64,000 nt of DNA from Paenibacillus sp. 1_12 (GCF_900114475.1 NZ_FOTE01000004.1:313580-377579), one strand, 5' to 3'; positions 19,068 to 29,330 are shown, numbered from the stretch's first letter. Numbers and translations are program-made. Notes: generated from the letters alone by a model not told the origin.

Positions 19068-20837
19068 ATGTCGCTGCGCCATAAAATTATGCTGGGCGTT
19101 ATCTTGCTTGTGTTTATTCCGATTATTCTGATGGGCAGCGTTACCTATAAACTGTTTTCTGGCGCTATTGAAAAGCAAACGGAGGATTTTTACGCTAACA
19201 GCCTGCTGGAGACGGACCGCAAAATCCAATATGCGCTGAATGAAATGAATGTAATCTCCGACCTGAGTATTACCCAGCAGGTTATACAGCAATTTTTGAA
19301 ACGCAAGTATACTGGAGAGCTTCGGGATAGTGAAGGAGCCGACAGTCGTGAATTACTTAGCAAGCTGAATAATCTGCTATTATCCCATCCGAGAATAACG
19401 TCTTTGACTTTATATAATCAAAATGAGCTCGTTCACAGCTCTAAAGCGGCCGCGGCCGCTAGCTATGAAATGCTGAAGCAGCAGCCCTGGTATGGGCAGA
19501 TGAGAGCTTTAAAGGGACGGCCTTTATGGCTCGGTCCTTATGAAAATGCAGCAGCTACCGACCAGCAGCTTACCCATGTACGTACGATTAAGGATTATTA
19601 TTCGCTGGAGGATATTGGAACCCTCGTGCTAACCGTAAAGACCGATGCGGTCGATCATGTGTTCTGGGAAGCAGGTACGATCAAGGAAGGCGAAATGATG
19701 GTTGTGAACCGTCAGGGACTGGTGCTGTTCAGTAAGTCAGGCCAGCATCTGGGGAAGCAAATCTCCTTTCCCTTTTTGCAGTCCAAGGAGGAGCGTCACG
19801 CTTATGTGGACACTTATGAAGGGGAACAAACCTTTATCACCTATTATCCTTCACAAATTACGGGCTGGTATTTAGTCGCTCTGACACCACTTAATCAAAT
19901 GTATGCGGAAACTTCAGGAATCCGTAATCTGGCGCTGGGTTTGCTTGTTTTTGCTCTGTTGAGTGTGATTTTATTTGATGTCCTGTTCATCCGCAAGCTG
20001 GTTCATTCGATCATTTCGGTTGTGAAAGCGCTGCGATTGGCAGAGTCAGGCAAATTTACGGTGGTCAAGCTGGGCAGTGAAGTGTACCGGGATGAATCAG
20101 GATTACTGGTTCGGGGCTTTAACCGGATGAGCGGTCAAATTCAGGAGTTGATTCGGAGGGTCGAGGTGGAGCAGCAGAGGAAGAAAGAAGCGGAGATGCA
20201 GGCACTTGTGGCGCAGATCAATCCGCATTTTATTTACAACTCTCTGGAAACGATCAATTCGATGGCTGTGCTTCAAGGGAATAAGGAAATCAGCAGATTG
20301 GTGATTTCGCTCGGAAAGCTGCTGCGGATCAGTATCAGCGAAACCCAGGAACTCGTTCCGATTGCTACCGAGCTTGAGCATGTTAAGCATTACTTGTTTA
20401 TACAGACGTGCCGCTTTGGCGATAAGCTTAACTATGAAATGGAACTGCCGGAAGCATGGAAAAGGCACTTGACGTTAAAGCTTATCGTCCAGCCTATTGT
20501 GGAAAATGCACTGTATCACGGAATAGAGCCGATGCAGGAAAAAGGCATAATTCGAATCCGTGTCATGGAGGTAGGGAACGATCTCGTCGTGGAGGTTGCG
20601 GATAACGGACACGGTATTGAACCAAGTAGGTTGGAGGAGCTTTTTGCGGGACGGCAGCAGAGTGCAGACAAGGCCAGGCACCGCGGCGTAGGCATGAAAA
20701 ATGTGCATGATCGTCTGCGGATTCGTTTTGGTGGCAGCTACGGCATTATGGTCTGCTCGACCAGCGGCGAAGGCACGATTGTACGGATTCGGATGCCGCG
20801 AACATTAGCTGACAGCCAGGGAGGTGGGAGCCTATGA
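19068..20837 (+). CDS. YesM-like sensor histidine kinase (system B)
   Basis: A 589-residue kinase. TM1 lies near 8-27, an extracytoplasmic sensor near 30-283, TM2 near 285-307, then HAMP, 'INPHFIYN' with phospho-acceptor His387, an N box 'QPIVENALYHG' and 'ADNGHGI' of the ATPase domain. GGAGG lies 7 bases before ATG 19068; an in-frame TTG two codons upstream is less likely. The stop overlaps the next start (ATGA), coupling it to a binding-protein gene. That order suggests the binding protein at 20834 presents sugar to this kinase. Confidence 0.9.
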   Translation: MSLRHKIMLGVILLVFIPIILMGSVTYKLFSGAIEKQTEDFYANSLLETDRKIQYALNEMNVISDLSITQQVIQQFLKRKYTGELRDSEGADSRELLSKLNNLLLSHPRITSLTLYNQNELVHSSKAAAAASYEMLKQQPWYGQMRALKGRPLWLGPYENAAATDQQLTHVRTIKDYYSLEDIGTLVLTVKTDAVDHVFWEAGTIKEGEMMVVNRQGLVLFSKSGQHLGKQISFPFLQSKEERHAYVDTYEGEQTFITYYPSQITGWYLVALTPLNQMYAETSGIRNLALGLLVFALLSVILFDVLFIRKLVHSIISVVKALRLAESGKFTVVKLGSEVYRDESGLLVRGFNRMSGQIQELIRRVEVEQQRKKEAEMQALVAQINPHFIYNSLETINSMAVLQGNKEISRLVISLGKLLRISISETQELVPIATELEHVKHYLFIQTCRFGDKLNYEMELPEAWKRHLTLKLIVQPIVENALYHGIEPMQEKGIIRIRVMEVGNDLVVEVADNGHGIEPSRLEELFAGRQQSADKARHRGVGMKNVHDRLRIRFGGSYGIMVCSTSGEGTIVRIRMPRTLADSQGGGSL

Positions 20838-22327
20838 ACAAGCGGATTTGCAAGTTGTCGGGCAGCTTGCTGACGTTTAGACGGTCTGTCGGTGAATGGT
20901 GCAAGGGGCTTAATGTCACGAGGGCTAACAGGCAGTTGGGCATTCCATTTCAGAAGGATACACCTGTTGATAAAGAACGTTTTGGACAGTGGAACCTCTC
21001 TCCTGCGACTGGGAGGCTGCGCATTGTCCTCACTGGCTTGTTGGTAAGCATTTTGGTCGTCATAGGCGTGGGGTGTGCCTTGGAATCACAGCCTAAGGCG
21101 ACAGAAAAGATCAAGCTGAGCTTTCGCCATGTCTGGATACAGGAGCACAACGCGCAGATGTTAAAAATCGTATCTGAGGTGATTAAGCAATTCGAGCTGG
21201 ATCATCCGAACGTGCGGATTGATTTTGAAGGCTTGGATCAAACGGTTCACCGCGAGCAGCGTTTGAAGAGTGAGATGGTGACCGGCAATATTCCGGATAT
21301 TTTCGTACTATTCAGCGGCGCCGAAATAGAGCCATACGCACGGGCAGGTCGGCTAATGGATTTGACTGATTTTCTGAAAGAGAATCGTATGGATAACGGC
21401 TTTTACGATCTAAGCCTTTGGAGGTTCGGCAGTGGAGTCTACGGTCTTCCCATCGAAGGTTTTGCCGAGCCGGTTTATTATAACAAGCAGTTGTTTGCCG
21501 AGTTGGGTCTATCTGTTCCGACAAACTGGGAGCAGCTCGTGCAGGTGATCAACAAGCTGAAGTCAGCGGGGTTGGTTCCCTTTTCACTTGGGAATCAGGA
21601 ACGTTGGCCGGGGGCGATGCATTATCATTATTTCCTGCAGCGTTTTGCTGGTTCCGCACCGATAGACCAGATTGTGAAAGGGAAAGGGAGTTTCATTAAT
21701 GCTGATTATGAGCAGGCGACGCAGCGATTTATTGAATTCGCCAAGCTGAATCCGTTCCCGACGTTGTCAGAAACGCGCAGTATTGCTTATGCGGAGAAGC
21801 TGTTTTTGGAAGGCAAGGCCGGGATGTTCCTAAACGGCAGTTGGGAGCTTAATTTATTTCAGGGAGAGCAGTCTACGCCGGGGTTCGCTGACAAGGTGGG
21901 TGTGTTCAATTTCCCTGTACTATCGGGAACTAAGGAGGCGTCCGTTGGTCTTGCTAGCGGATATACCTTTGGTCTTGGACTATCTGCTAATCTGGAGGGC
22001 GAACACCGTAAGGCAGCGCTTGATTTGATTAAAGCGATTTATGCCCCGGATGTGCAGCGGCGAATTGTATATGAGAGCTTCCGGCTGCCTGCCATGAAAA
22101 TAGCGGTAGATTATGGTCGGACCGGACCGGTATTCAAACAAATTATCGATTTGCTGGAGACTTCGCCTTCTGCCTTTGTTCCGTATGATAATGCGCTGCC
22201 ACCTGCTTTGCAAGAGCCTTTCTTTCAGGTTGCCGAGCAGCTGATTGCTGGTAATGTGTCGGCGCAGGAAGCGCTGCAAAGGCTGGAAATCCAGCTGCAG
22301 CAGTATTATGAGCTTGTTGGCCAATAG
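20834..22327 (+). CDS. Membrane-anchored solute-binding protein between kinase and regulator (system B)
   Basis: A 497-residue family 1 solute-binding protein. It is odd at the N-terminus: about 63 polar residues precede a hydrophobic segment (64-80) and a lipobox-like 'VGVGC' with Cys81. Normal lipoproteins have this Cys at 20-30. GGAGGTGGGAG lies before ATG 20834 and the start overlaps the kinase stop, so the long form is probably made; no good internal start is visible nearer the segment. It lies between kinase and regulator genes instead of beside the permeases, which fits an auxiliary sugar sensor for the kinase more than a transporter subunit. Whether the Cys is processed is uncertain. 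Confidence 0.8.
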   Translation: MNKRICKLSGSLLTFRRSVGEWCKGLNVTRANRQLGIPFQKDTPVDKERFGQWNLSPATGRLRIVLTGLLVSILVVIGVGCALESQPKATEKIKLSFRHVWIQEHNAQMLKIVSEVIKQFELDHPNVRIDFEGLDQTVHREQRLKSEMVTGNIPDIFVLFSGAEIEPYARAGRLMDLTDFLKENRMDNGFYDLSLWRFGSGVYGLPIEGFAEPVYYNKQLFAELGLSVPTNWEQLVQVINKLKSAGLVPFSLGNQERWPGAMHYHYFLQRFAGSAPIDQIVKGKGSFINADYEQATQRFIEFAKLNPFPTLSETRSIAYAEKLFLEGKAGMFLNGSWELNLFQGEQSTPGFADKVGVFNFPVLSGTKEASVGLASGYTFGLGLSANLEGEHRKAALDLIKAIYAPDVQRRIVYESFRLPAMKIAVDYGRTGPVFKQIIDLLETSPSAFVPYDNALPPALQEPFFQVAEQLIAGNVSAQEALQRLEIQLQQYYELVGQ

Positions 22328-22400
22328 CCATTATGAGCATATAGGGTAATCGTCGATATAGAAACAGTAACCTACGTTTGTTAAGAGGAGGTGTTTTCCA

Positions 22401-24047
22401 TTGTCCAGAATCTATAAGGTTATTCTTGTTGACGACGAGCCCATAATCCTCCGCAGCTTGAAAGTGGCTTTGCCTTGGGAGGACATGCAGATGCAAATCG
22501 TGGGAGAAGCGTCGAACGGTGAGCAGGGTCTGAAGCTGATTCAAGCCCACAAGCCAGATATTGTGATCAGTGACATTCGTATGCCGGTTATGGATGGGAT
22601 TTCGATGATGAAGGAGGCCTTGCATCAGCAGTCCTCATTAGTTTTCGTCCTACTAAGTGGATATGGGGAATTTGAATACGCCAGAGAAGCGCTCCGTTAT
22701 GGCGCCTCGGATTACTTGCTTAAGCCTGTCGATCATGAAGAGCTTGAGGCTGTCATGCGAGAGGCAAGGAAAAGATTGGAGCAGGAGGCTGAGCTCCAAT
22801 CTGAAAAGGATTATTTGACACGTTCAGCGCAGGCTTTGTCCAGCTTGCTCAGGGAACGGCTGATCAGCAGTATGCTTGAGGGGAATAACAAGCCGTATAA
22901 TCCGACCTATTGGCTGCAGGGCTGGGATTTGGAGCATCCTTATGTGATGCTTATTGTTGGATTTGATGATACGCTGGAAGTGAATCGCTGGAGCCAGGAG
23001 GACCGCAAATTGTGGTTTTTTGCGGTCGGCAACGTGTTGGGCGAATATGGGGGCAAGCGCGGCGCTTTAACGGTATTTCCTTTTCGAAGCGGGGAGTGGG
23101 TTTTGCTGCTGCAAAACGGCAATATGGAGGAAGCGGAGCAAACCGCACGCGAAATCATCACGCTAGTGAAAATATGTACGAAGCTTTCGTGCTCGGTCGG
23201 GATCAGTAGGCAGCATTCGGGATTGGATGCGTTGTTTGCATGTTATCGCAGCGCACAGCAGGCGCTGTTAGCCCGATTTACCGGAGGACGGGAGCGAGTG
23301 TACGCCGATACTGGCGACACCACCACAGCCTCAGCATGGTTGCAGGAAGCGGGAGCAGGTAGTGCTTCTGCTGATCGGTCAGCTTCGGCTGCGCTGCTGT
23401 ACTGGGAGCAGCGTTTGACGGAAGCTATTGCTGGCTTTGATCGGAGCAGAGTTTCACTGCTGCTGGAAGAGCTGATTAATGAGCTTCGCAATATGGGAAA
23501 AGGGCAGGCGGACGCAGCAGCGATGATGATAGAACTCGTTGTTGGGGTCTCTCGGAGGTTGAGCGATTTGAGCGAGGAGCCCTTGACGGCCGTCAAGGAA
23601 TTAATTTCCCATATTCCACTCTGCGGTACACTGGATGAGTTGGAGCTGCTGCTAAGACATGCTTTGCTGGAATACACAGGACGAACCCTACGGGCGTCCG
23701 CTCGTGAGGATGAAGTTCGTACGATCCAGAAAGCCATTGATTATATATCTGGGCGGTTTCATCATGATTTGAGTATAGATGAAGTTTCCGAGTTTATCGG
23801 ATTGAGCTGCAGTCACTTCTGCGTTCTGTTCAAGAAGGAGAGCGGGGTTACATTTCTCGAATATGTGACCAAGTTGCGGATTGAGCGAGCCTGCTCGATC
23901 CTGCGCAATACCGACGTCAAGGTGTACCAGATCGCGCCTTTGGTAGGCTATCAGGATGCCAAATATTTTACACAGGTGTTTCGTAAAATGATTGGCATGA
24001 CGCCATCCGAATATCGAGCAACGGTTCAGGTGGAAATAGAACATTAA
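22401..24047 (+). CDS. AraC-type response regulator (system B)
   Basis: A 548-residue regulator. The receiver domain has 'VDDEP' near residue 10, Asp58 in 'ISDIRMP' and Lys108 in 'LKPVD'. A long linker precedes the C-terminal AraC domain with 'LSIDEVSEFIGLSCSHF' and 'VYQIAPLVGYQD'. The start is TTG with GAGGAGGTG 7 bases upstream. It probably controls the system B transporter operon at 15702, but I could not define its operator. Confidence 0.9.
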   Translation: MSRIYKVILVDDEPIILRSLKVALPWEDMQMQIVGEASNGEQGLKLIQAHKPDIVISDIRMPVMDGISMMKEALHQQSSLVFVLLSGYGEFEYAREALRYGASDYLLKPVDHEELEAVMREARKRLEQEAELQSEKDYLTRSAQALSSLLRERLISSMLEGNNKPYNPTYWLQGWDLEHPYVMLIVGFDDTLEVNRWSQEDRKLWFFAVGNVLGEYGGKRGALTVFPFRSGEWVLLLQNGNMEEAEQTAREIITLVKICTKLSCSVGISRQHSGLDALFACYRSAQQALLARFTGGRERVYADTGDTTTASAWLQEAGAGSASADRSASAALLYWEQRLTEAIAGFDRSRVSLLLEELINELRNMGKGQADAAAMMIELVVGVSRRLSDLSEEPLTAVKELISHIPLCGTLDELELLLRHALLEYTGRTLRASAREDEVRTIQKAIDYISGRFHHDLSIDEVSEFIGLSCSHFCVLFKKESGVTFLEYVTKLRIERACSILRNTDVKVYQIAPLVGYQDAKYFTQVFRKMIGMTPSEYRATVQVEIEH

Positions 24048-24092
24048 ATAAAGCAATGAAGTCTGCTGTCCAGACGAAAGGAATATTGATTC

Positions 24093-25055
24093 ATGTCCAA
24101 ATCCGATCATATGCTGTCCATATTGTGGATGCTAAAAGCAGGTGAACGAATAACCGCCAGACAACTGGCGGATACATTAGAGATTCATATCCGGACGGTA
24201 TACCGTTATATCGATGCCTTGTGCGCGAGCGGTGTACCGATTATTGCTGATTCCGGGCATAATGGTGGTTACAGCCTGCTCCACGAATTTAATGAAGCTC
24301 CGCTGGTGTTTGATACCCATGAACAAAAAGCCCTGACACAGGCGGCAATGTTCGCGCAGCAGGCAGGGTATCCGTTCGATGATGTTTTAAATCGGGCCAT
24401 TGCCAAACTCAAGCTGTACACCAATGAGGACCAATTACGAACACTTAGTCGTCACGAAGTGGGTTTTGATGTCATTGGATCGATCTCAGATCCGGCCTTG
24501 AAGCCAGTTCTGCAAGAGCTTGAGATGTCGGTTGCCCATGAATATCGACTTCTTATGGACTATCGGACAGGTAACGATACCTCCTCCAAACATCGTCAAC
24601 TTGACCCCTATGGTCTTGTGAACTGGTTAGGTAAGTGGTATATCATCGGGTATTGCCATCTGCGGTCAGATATTCGCAGCTTTCGAGTAGACCGGATCCT
24701 GAATTTATCACGTACAGCAGAAGTATTCAAAAGGCCACCACAGTTCTCGGCAAGCCAATTTTTTCTGAAAAACCTGCTGCCTGACCCCGAACAGAAGGAC
24801 AAGCTCATTTCCGTGAAAATCCATGGAAAGCCGCAGGCCATTAATGACCTATGTGCACATTGGCTGCTTGGGCATATGCTGGTTGAGCGTACCGACGACC
24901 AGGCTCATTTTAAGCTTCATGAACAGGCGATAGTAACACATGCGGCCCACTTTTTAATTCCCTACGGGAAATCGATTCAGGTACTGGAACCCCCGATCCT
25001 CAAGGAGAAATTAATGGCGATCGCAGCGGATTTACTGAATTATTATCAAAGCTAG
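24093..25055 (+). CDS. WYL-domain transcriptional regulator (YafY/DeoR-type HTH)
   Basis: A 320-residue cytoplasmic regulator. The N-terminal helix-turn-helix is near 18-50 ('ITARQLADTLEIHIRTVYRY'). The WYL domain is near 140-220, containing 'LDPYGLVNWLGKWYIIGYC', and a WCX-like C-terminal region follows. WYL proteins sense small ligands or nucleic acids; the ligand is unknown. AAAGGAATA precedes ATG 24093. It stands alone between system B and convergent genes. Confidence 0.85.
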   Translation: MSKSDHMLSILWMLKAGERITARQLADTLEIHIRTVYRYIDALCASGVPIIADSGHNGGYSLLHEFNEAPLVFDTHEQKALTQAAMFAQQAGYPFDDVLNRAIAKLKLYTNEDQLRTLSRHEVGFDVIGSISDPALKPVLQELEMSVAHEYRLLMDYRTGNDTSSKHRQLDPYGLVNWLGKWYIIGYCHLRSDIRSFRVDRILNLSRTAEVFKRPPQFSASQFFLKNLLPDPEQKDKLISVKIHGKPQAINDLCAHWLLGHMLVERTDDQAHFKLHEQAIVTHAAHFLIPYGKSIQVLEPPILKEKLMAIAADLLNYYQS

Positions 25056-25064
25056 CAAGCTGGA

Positions 25065-25565
25065 TTACGAATTCAACATTTTTTGGAGCACAGCAATATC
25101 TAGTTTTCTGTCAAATTTAATGCCAACTTCCTTGAAATAAGCAGCCTGGGTGTACCCATGCTTGTTAAATAGTCCCATGCTGCTGTCATTCTCGATGCAG
25201 ATCGTTGCTACCAAGCTGTGGAATCCTTCGGAGCGGGCAATGTCTTCAATAAAATGCAGCGCTTTACTGCCGATACCTTGACCTACAAATGCCGGATTCA
25301 AATAAATCGTAACCTCACCAGTAATATCATAGGCTTGCTTGTTTTTATGCTGGGTGATGAGCACATAGCCTTTGACAAGCTGATCCTCCAAAATAGCAAA
25401 GGAGCGAAAACGGGGGTTGGGGTGTATGACCATAGCTCTCATTTGGTCTAGTGTAAGCAGCTCGGTATTAAAGGAAACGGTCGTATTAGCGACGAAATAA
25501 TTGTAAATTTCCATAATCTCTCTCAAATGTTCTTCTGCGATAGGAGTGAATAATAATTGCCGCAT
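25065..25565 (-). CDS. GNAT N-acetyltransferase (PAT/YncA-like)
   Basis: A 166-residue GNAT enzyme with an acetyl-CoA site 'VGQGIGSKAL' near 115 and the C-terminal 'YTQAAYFKEVGIKF' typical of phosphinothricin-acetyltransferase-like proteins. It acts in the cytoplasm on an unknown amine. GGAGGG lies 9 bases before the ATG. It is convergent with the WYL gene, with only 9 bases between stops. Confidence 0.85.
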   Translation of the reverse strand: MRQLLFTPIAEEHLREIMEIYNYFVANTTVSFNTELLTLDQMRAMVIHPNPRFRSFAILEDQLVKGYVLITQHKNKQAYDITGEVTIYLNPAFVGQGIGSKALHFIEDIARSEGFHSLVATICIENDSSMGLFNKHGYTQAAYFKEVGIKFDRKLDIAVLQKMLNS

Positions 25566-25784
25566 AATGGGATTCCCTCCGAAATCTAAAATTCACCCCA
25601 GGAATTCGAACTTGGAGTGTTATTATTTGGAATCATGATAACTTCACTGACCATAAATGTCAGTCAAGATCGGTTATACTTGTGACAAGAAAGCATTGAA
25701 ATGGACAGTAGCTGATATGAGGTTACTGCAATTTCAAGTAAGGGACAATGCCTTATTCAAATGATGAGAGAGGGTGCAGGATGA

Positions 25785-26300
25785 ATGAAACATCATGCTA
25801 TACAATTATACGACTATCATGTTTGGGCGAATGCGAAGCTGATTAATCATTTACAAGAGCTGCCAGGAGAGCTGTATGACAAGGAGGTACAAAGTGTCTT
25901 TCCTTCTGTGTCTGTGGTGATGGGTCATATTTATTTGATGGATACGACATGGCTGGGTGTTATGCGAAATGACAGCTTTGAGGAAATCGTTGCCGTCCTT
26001 ACTCCGCTTAGGGAATCAATCAAGAACAAAAGCCTCTTGGATATGAAAGAGATGTATCTCAATATGACTGAACAATACCGAGCTTTTTTTGCCCGGCAGG
26101 AGGATTTGGACAAGCTGATGACCTGTGAGCATCCAACGTACGGCAAGCTGAATGTCCCGATGGTACAATTGGTCCAGCATGTCGTCAATCATGGAACGTA
26201 TCATCGGGGAAATATAACAGCGATGCTGCGGCAGTTAGGCTTTGAGGGCGTTCCCACGGATTATATTTTTTACTTGTATGCAGCTCAAGCCAATCTATAA
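25785..26300 (+). CDS. DinB-family putative metal-dependent protein
   Basis: A 171-residue protein of the DinB/YfiT four-helix bundle family: 'YHVWANAKLINHL' at the start, His in 'VMGHIYLMD' near 47 and 'VNHGTYHRGNI' near 136, together the usual three-His metal site. Family members include thiol transferases such as BstA; the substrate here is unknown. GAGAGGGTG precedes the start; ATG 25781 is in another frame. Confidence 0.85.
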   Translation: MKHHAIQLYDYHVWANAKLINHLQELPGELYDKEVQSVFPSVSVVMGHIYLMDTTWLGVMRNDSFEEIVAVLTPLRESIKNKSLLDMKEMYLNMTEQYRAFFARQEDLDKLMTCEHPTYGKLNVPMVQLVQHVVNHGTYHRGNITAMLRQLGFEGVPTDYIFYLYAAQANL

Positions 26301-26334
26301 TGGTCATCATGCAGCTCAGTTTGTGTTGAATTTA

Positions 26335-26886
26335 TCATGTACGCGCATAGGCTCTATTATGAAAATATGAAATATGGTCAAAAAGTGATTCGCCGTCTTT
26401 GGGAATCTTACTGTCAGGCTCCGAAATTAGATACAAGGCTTGGTATTTCTCTGGAACCCATATATAGGTGTGAACATAGCTGGTCACAGTAAAGCCGTAC
26501 TGCTGCCAAAAGTGAAGACGTTGTAAATTGGTTGGATTATCTTCGGACTCAATTTCAATAACGACACCTGTGCTATGCAGCTCGATTTGAGACCACTTGA
26601 TAATGTAATCCAAAAACAATTTTCCTGTACCTTGACAGCGACTTTTCTCGCGAACTGCCAAATAATCGATGAGCAACCCATCGATCCCTTCCAGCTTCCC
26701 AGTTAATGCCATGGCGATGACTTGATTCTGATCGCTGGCGATATGCAGCTGGCATAGCTTTCTCTCGATGGAGCGGCGAATTATCATTTTGGTTTTACTC
26801 TTGCTGGGCTCAAAGGCTTGTCTGTAAATAGGGGCTGCCTGCTTCCAAATCTGTTCATCCCAATAATCGATTGTTTGATATTCCAT
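26335..26886 (-). CDS. GNAT N-acetyltransferase
   Basis: A 183-residue cytoplasmic protein with a GNAT acetyl-CoA motif ('REKSRCQGTGKLFLDYI' near 80-96) and a beta-bulge strand 'VVIEIESEDN'. The start is set at 26886, where GGAGGT lies 9 bases upstream; an in-frame ATG 20 codons earlier lacks a ribosome site. The substrate is unknown. Confidence 0.8.
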   Translation of the reverse strand: MEYQTIDYWDEQIWKQAAPIYRQAFEPSKSKTKMIIRRSIERKLCQLHIASDQNQVIAMALTGKLEGIDGLLIDYLAVREKSRCQGTGKLFLDYIIKWSQIELHSTGVVIEIESEDNPTNLQRLHFWQQYGFTVTSYVHTYIWVPEKYQALYLISEPDSKIPKDGESLFDHISYFHNRAYART

Positions 26887-26990
26887 TCGTATTCGACCTC
26901 CGACATCTATCATAGCAGAATATACGTATGGAACCAAAATGCACATCGTAGGGAGTAACGAATGAAATCCACATTGGTTTCAGCATTTTG

Positions 26991-27032
26991 ATGGGCTGTC
27001 TTGTAGTCTAATCGAAACTAGAAGGCAGCCCA
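26991..27032. repeat. Inverted repeat between acetyltransferase and cysK genes
   Basis: TGGGCTGTCTTGTAGT pairs with ACTAGAAGGCAGCCCA over a short loop. Neither strand has a good T run, so it may be a weak terminator for cysK. Confidence 0.4.
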
Positions 27033-27086
27033 TTTCATTGTGACAGCTGAAGACGAATTATGACCCTATCAACCTTCGCACTATGA

Positions 27087-28016
27087 TTACTGAAATAAAC
27101 TCGTGGATAAATAGCGTTCACCGGAATCGGGAAGTAAGGTTACAATGGTTTTGCCTATATGGTCAGGACGTCTGGCGATCTGGGTAGCGGCATAAACCGC
27201 GGCTCCGGAAGAAATTCCAACCACCAGACCTTCCGTTTTTGCCAATAAGCGTGCGGTTTCAAACGCATCGTCACTCTCCACCTTAACGATCTCATCAATA
27301 ACCGATGGATTATAAATAGAGGGGACGAACCCGGCGCCAAGGCCTTGGAGCTTATGCATACCCCTAGTCCCGCCTGATAGAACAGGGGAATCAAAAGGCT
27401 CGACTGCGATGATTTGCACGGATGGTTTTCTTGACTTGAGCACTTCGCCAACACCTGTAATCGTCCCTCCTGTCCCCACTCCACAGACAAAAATATCCAC
27501 CGAACCCTCTGTATCTCTCCATATTTCCTCTGCAGTTGTAGCACGATGAATTTGTGGATTTGCCGGATTGTCAAATTGCTGAGGCATGAAGGAATCCGGT
27601 ATTGCAGCTGCCAACTCTGTCGCTTTTCGCATCGCTCCGGGCATACCCTCAGATCCTGGTGTCAACACCAATTCTGCGCCCAGAGCCGTCAAAAGCTTTC
27701 TCCGCTCCAGACTGAACGTCTCCGGCAAAGCAATAATCAGCTTGTAGCCTTTGGCGGCCGCTACGAAGGCAAGTGCAATTCCTGCATTGCCACTGGTTGC
27801 TTCGATGATTACTGAATTTTTGTTAAGGAGCCCTTGCTCCTCTGCAGTCTGGATCATCGCGTAGCCGATCCGGTCTTTGACACTGCCGGCTGGATTGAGA
27901 TACTCCAATTTGGAGACAATTCGCGCCTCAAGGTGTTGATGTTTATTGTAATTAGTCAGCTCAAGCAAAGGCGTATTACCGATTAAGTCGGTCAAGCTTT
28001 TAGCGATTCGAGCCAT
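27087..28016 (-). CDS. cysK: Cysteine synthase (O-acetylserine sulfhydrylase)
   Basis: A 309-residue PLP enzyme that makes cysteine from O-acetylserine and sulfide. PLP lysine is Lys47 in 'NPAGSVKDR'; the substrate loop is 'TSGNAG' at 74-79 (usually TSGNTG); the phosphate-binding glycine loop is '[10 protein letters not shown]'; 'GISSGAA' lies near the end. Length matches CysK. AAAGGA precedes the ATG. It is transcribed alone, away from the hydrolase gene. I see no T-box in the 160-base upstream gap. Confidence 0.93.
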   Translation of the reverse strand: MARIAKSLTDLIGNTPLLELTNYNKHQHLEARIVSKLEYLNPAGSVKDRIGYAMIQTAEEQGLLNKNSVIIEATSGNAGIALAFVAAAKGYKLIIALPETFSLERRKLLTALGAELVLTPGSEGMPGAMRKATELAAAIPDSFMPQQFDNPANPQIHRATTAEEIWRDTEGSVDIFVCGVGTGGTITGVGEVLKSRKPSVQIIAVEPFDSPVLSGGTRGMHKLQGLGAGFVPSIYNPSVIDEIVKVESDDAFETARLLAKTEGLVVGISSGAAVYAATQIARRPDHIGKTIVTLLPDSGERYLSTSLFQ

Positions 28017-28275
28017 AGGTAGATGTCCTTTCTGGAATTAATCCATTTTTTCCACTATGCATAATTGGTTATTATAACATATCATTCGACTTGCCTGTCT
28101 GACAAATCAGTTATTTTGATGTAAATCGCGATTTCTTTTTATACGCGAAGCAGGCTTTGTATCTGCCAATAAACTCTTGTTAAAAATGAAAACGCATTGG
28201 GCAAATAGAACAATTATCCCTTATAATGAACATAACGGAACAGTATCAACTGAGGCAAGAGCGGAGGCATGTCTT

Positions 28276-29214
28276 GTGCACACGGAATCATTCACTTTTA
28301 AGGATATCGATCAGTTGGATATATTCGTCTATCACTGGAGCTCTGAGGAGCAGCAAGAGCCCCGTGCCATAATTCAAATTGCTCATGGAATGGGGGAGAC
28401 TGCAGCCCGTTATGAGAGATTCGCGCAATCCTTAGTAGAAGCCGGTTACGAAGTGTATGCCAACGATCATCGGGGACATGGCCTCACAGCAGGACATCCG
28501 GATCAGGTTGGAATGACGGGCAGTGAGGGATTCTTAAAAATGACGGACGCCATGGCGCAGCTTACCGATCACATTACAACGAAACATCCGGGTGTGCCTG
28601 TTTATTTGTTTGGTCATAGTATGGGCTCGTTTTTGTCACAGCAATATATGTATAGATTCGGTCATCAGGTACAGGGCGTTATCCTTTCAGGTACAAATGG
28701 CAAACATTCGCCCGCGCTTCGAGTCGGAATTGTGATTGCTCATATGATGGCTTCACTCAAAGGAAGCGACCACCGCAGTCCGCTGCTTATGCAGCTGTCG
28801 CTTGGCAGCTATAACAAGGAATTTAGGCCCAATCGAACAGGCGGCGACTGGCTGAGCCGTGATGAGGCAGAGGTGGACCGATATTTGGCCGACCCGTTTT
28901 GCGGGGGGGTATTTACAGCAGGGTTTTTCAGAGATTTCTTCAGAGGACTGGTTGATATTCATCTTCAGAGCAATATGGAGCGCATCCCCAAGCAGCTGCC
29001 CATTTTCGTATTTGGCGGTGACCGGGATCCAGTAGGTGGTATGGGCAAGGGAATTCATCAATTGATTGGGATGTATGACAGACTTGGAATCAAACAGGTT
29101 ACTTGGAAGCTGTATGCTGAAGGCAGGCATGAAATGCTGAATGAAATTAATCGTGAAGAGGTCACAAGCGATGTACTCATGTGGCTTGCGCAGCAATCTT
29201 CGATACATGAATAA
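28276..29214 (+). CDS. Alpha/beta hydrolase (monoacylglycerol lipase-like, S33 group)
   Basis: A 312-residue serine hydrolase. The oxyanion-side motif is 'IAHGMGE', the nucleophile is Ser115 in 'GHSMGS', the acid is Asp in 'GGDRDPVG', and the base is His in 'EGRHEMLNE'. This matches monoacylglycerol lipase/lysophospholipase-like enzymes. I chose GTG 28276 because GCGGAGG lies 8 bases upstream and the domain starts there; a longer frame from TTG 28177 has no ribosome site. The substrate is unproven. Confidence 0.85.
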   Translation: MHTESFTFKDIDQLDIFVYHWSSEEQQEPRAIIQIAHGMGETAARYERFAQSLVEAGYEVYANDHRGHGLTAGHPDQVGMTGSEGFLKMTDAMAQLTDHITTKHPGVPVYLFGHSMGSFLSQQYMYRFGHQVQGVILSGTNGKHSPALRVGIVIAHMMASLKGSDHRSPLLMQLSLGSYNKEFRPNRTGGDWLSRDEAEVDRYLADPFCGGVFTAGFFRDFFRGLVDIHLQSNMERIPKQLPIFVFGGDRDPVGGMGKGIHQLIGMYDRLGIKQVTWKLYAEGRHEMLNEINREEVTSDVLMWLAQQSSIHE

Positions 29215-29330
29215 GATGTAGCGGGCGGTCAACGATAGCACTTATATATGCGATACCGATCATTTGGAAGTGGTTCCTAGTCGCTGTCGAGGGAATGAAT
29301 TCCAACCTGGCAGGTAATTCTATTCCAATA

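Noticed and set aside
22143-22625. 160-codon - strand frame across the binding protein/regulator junction
   Set aside because: Overlaps two well-supported genes, composition is His/Arg/Gln-rich and unlike a real protein.
28017-28175. T-box or SAM riboswitch before cysK
   Set aside because: Only about 160 bases lie upstream; no T-box NNTGG bulge, S-box core or terminator pair is visible.
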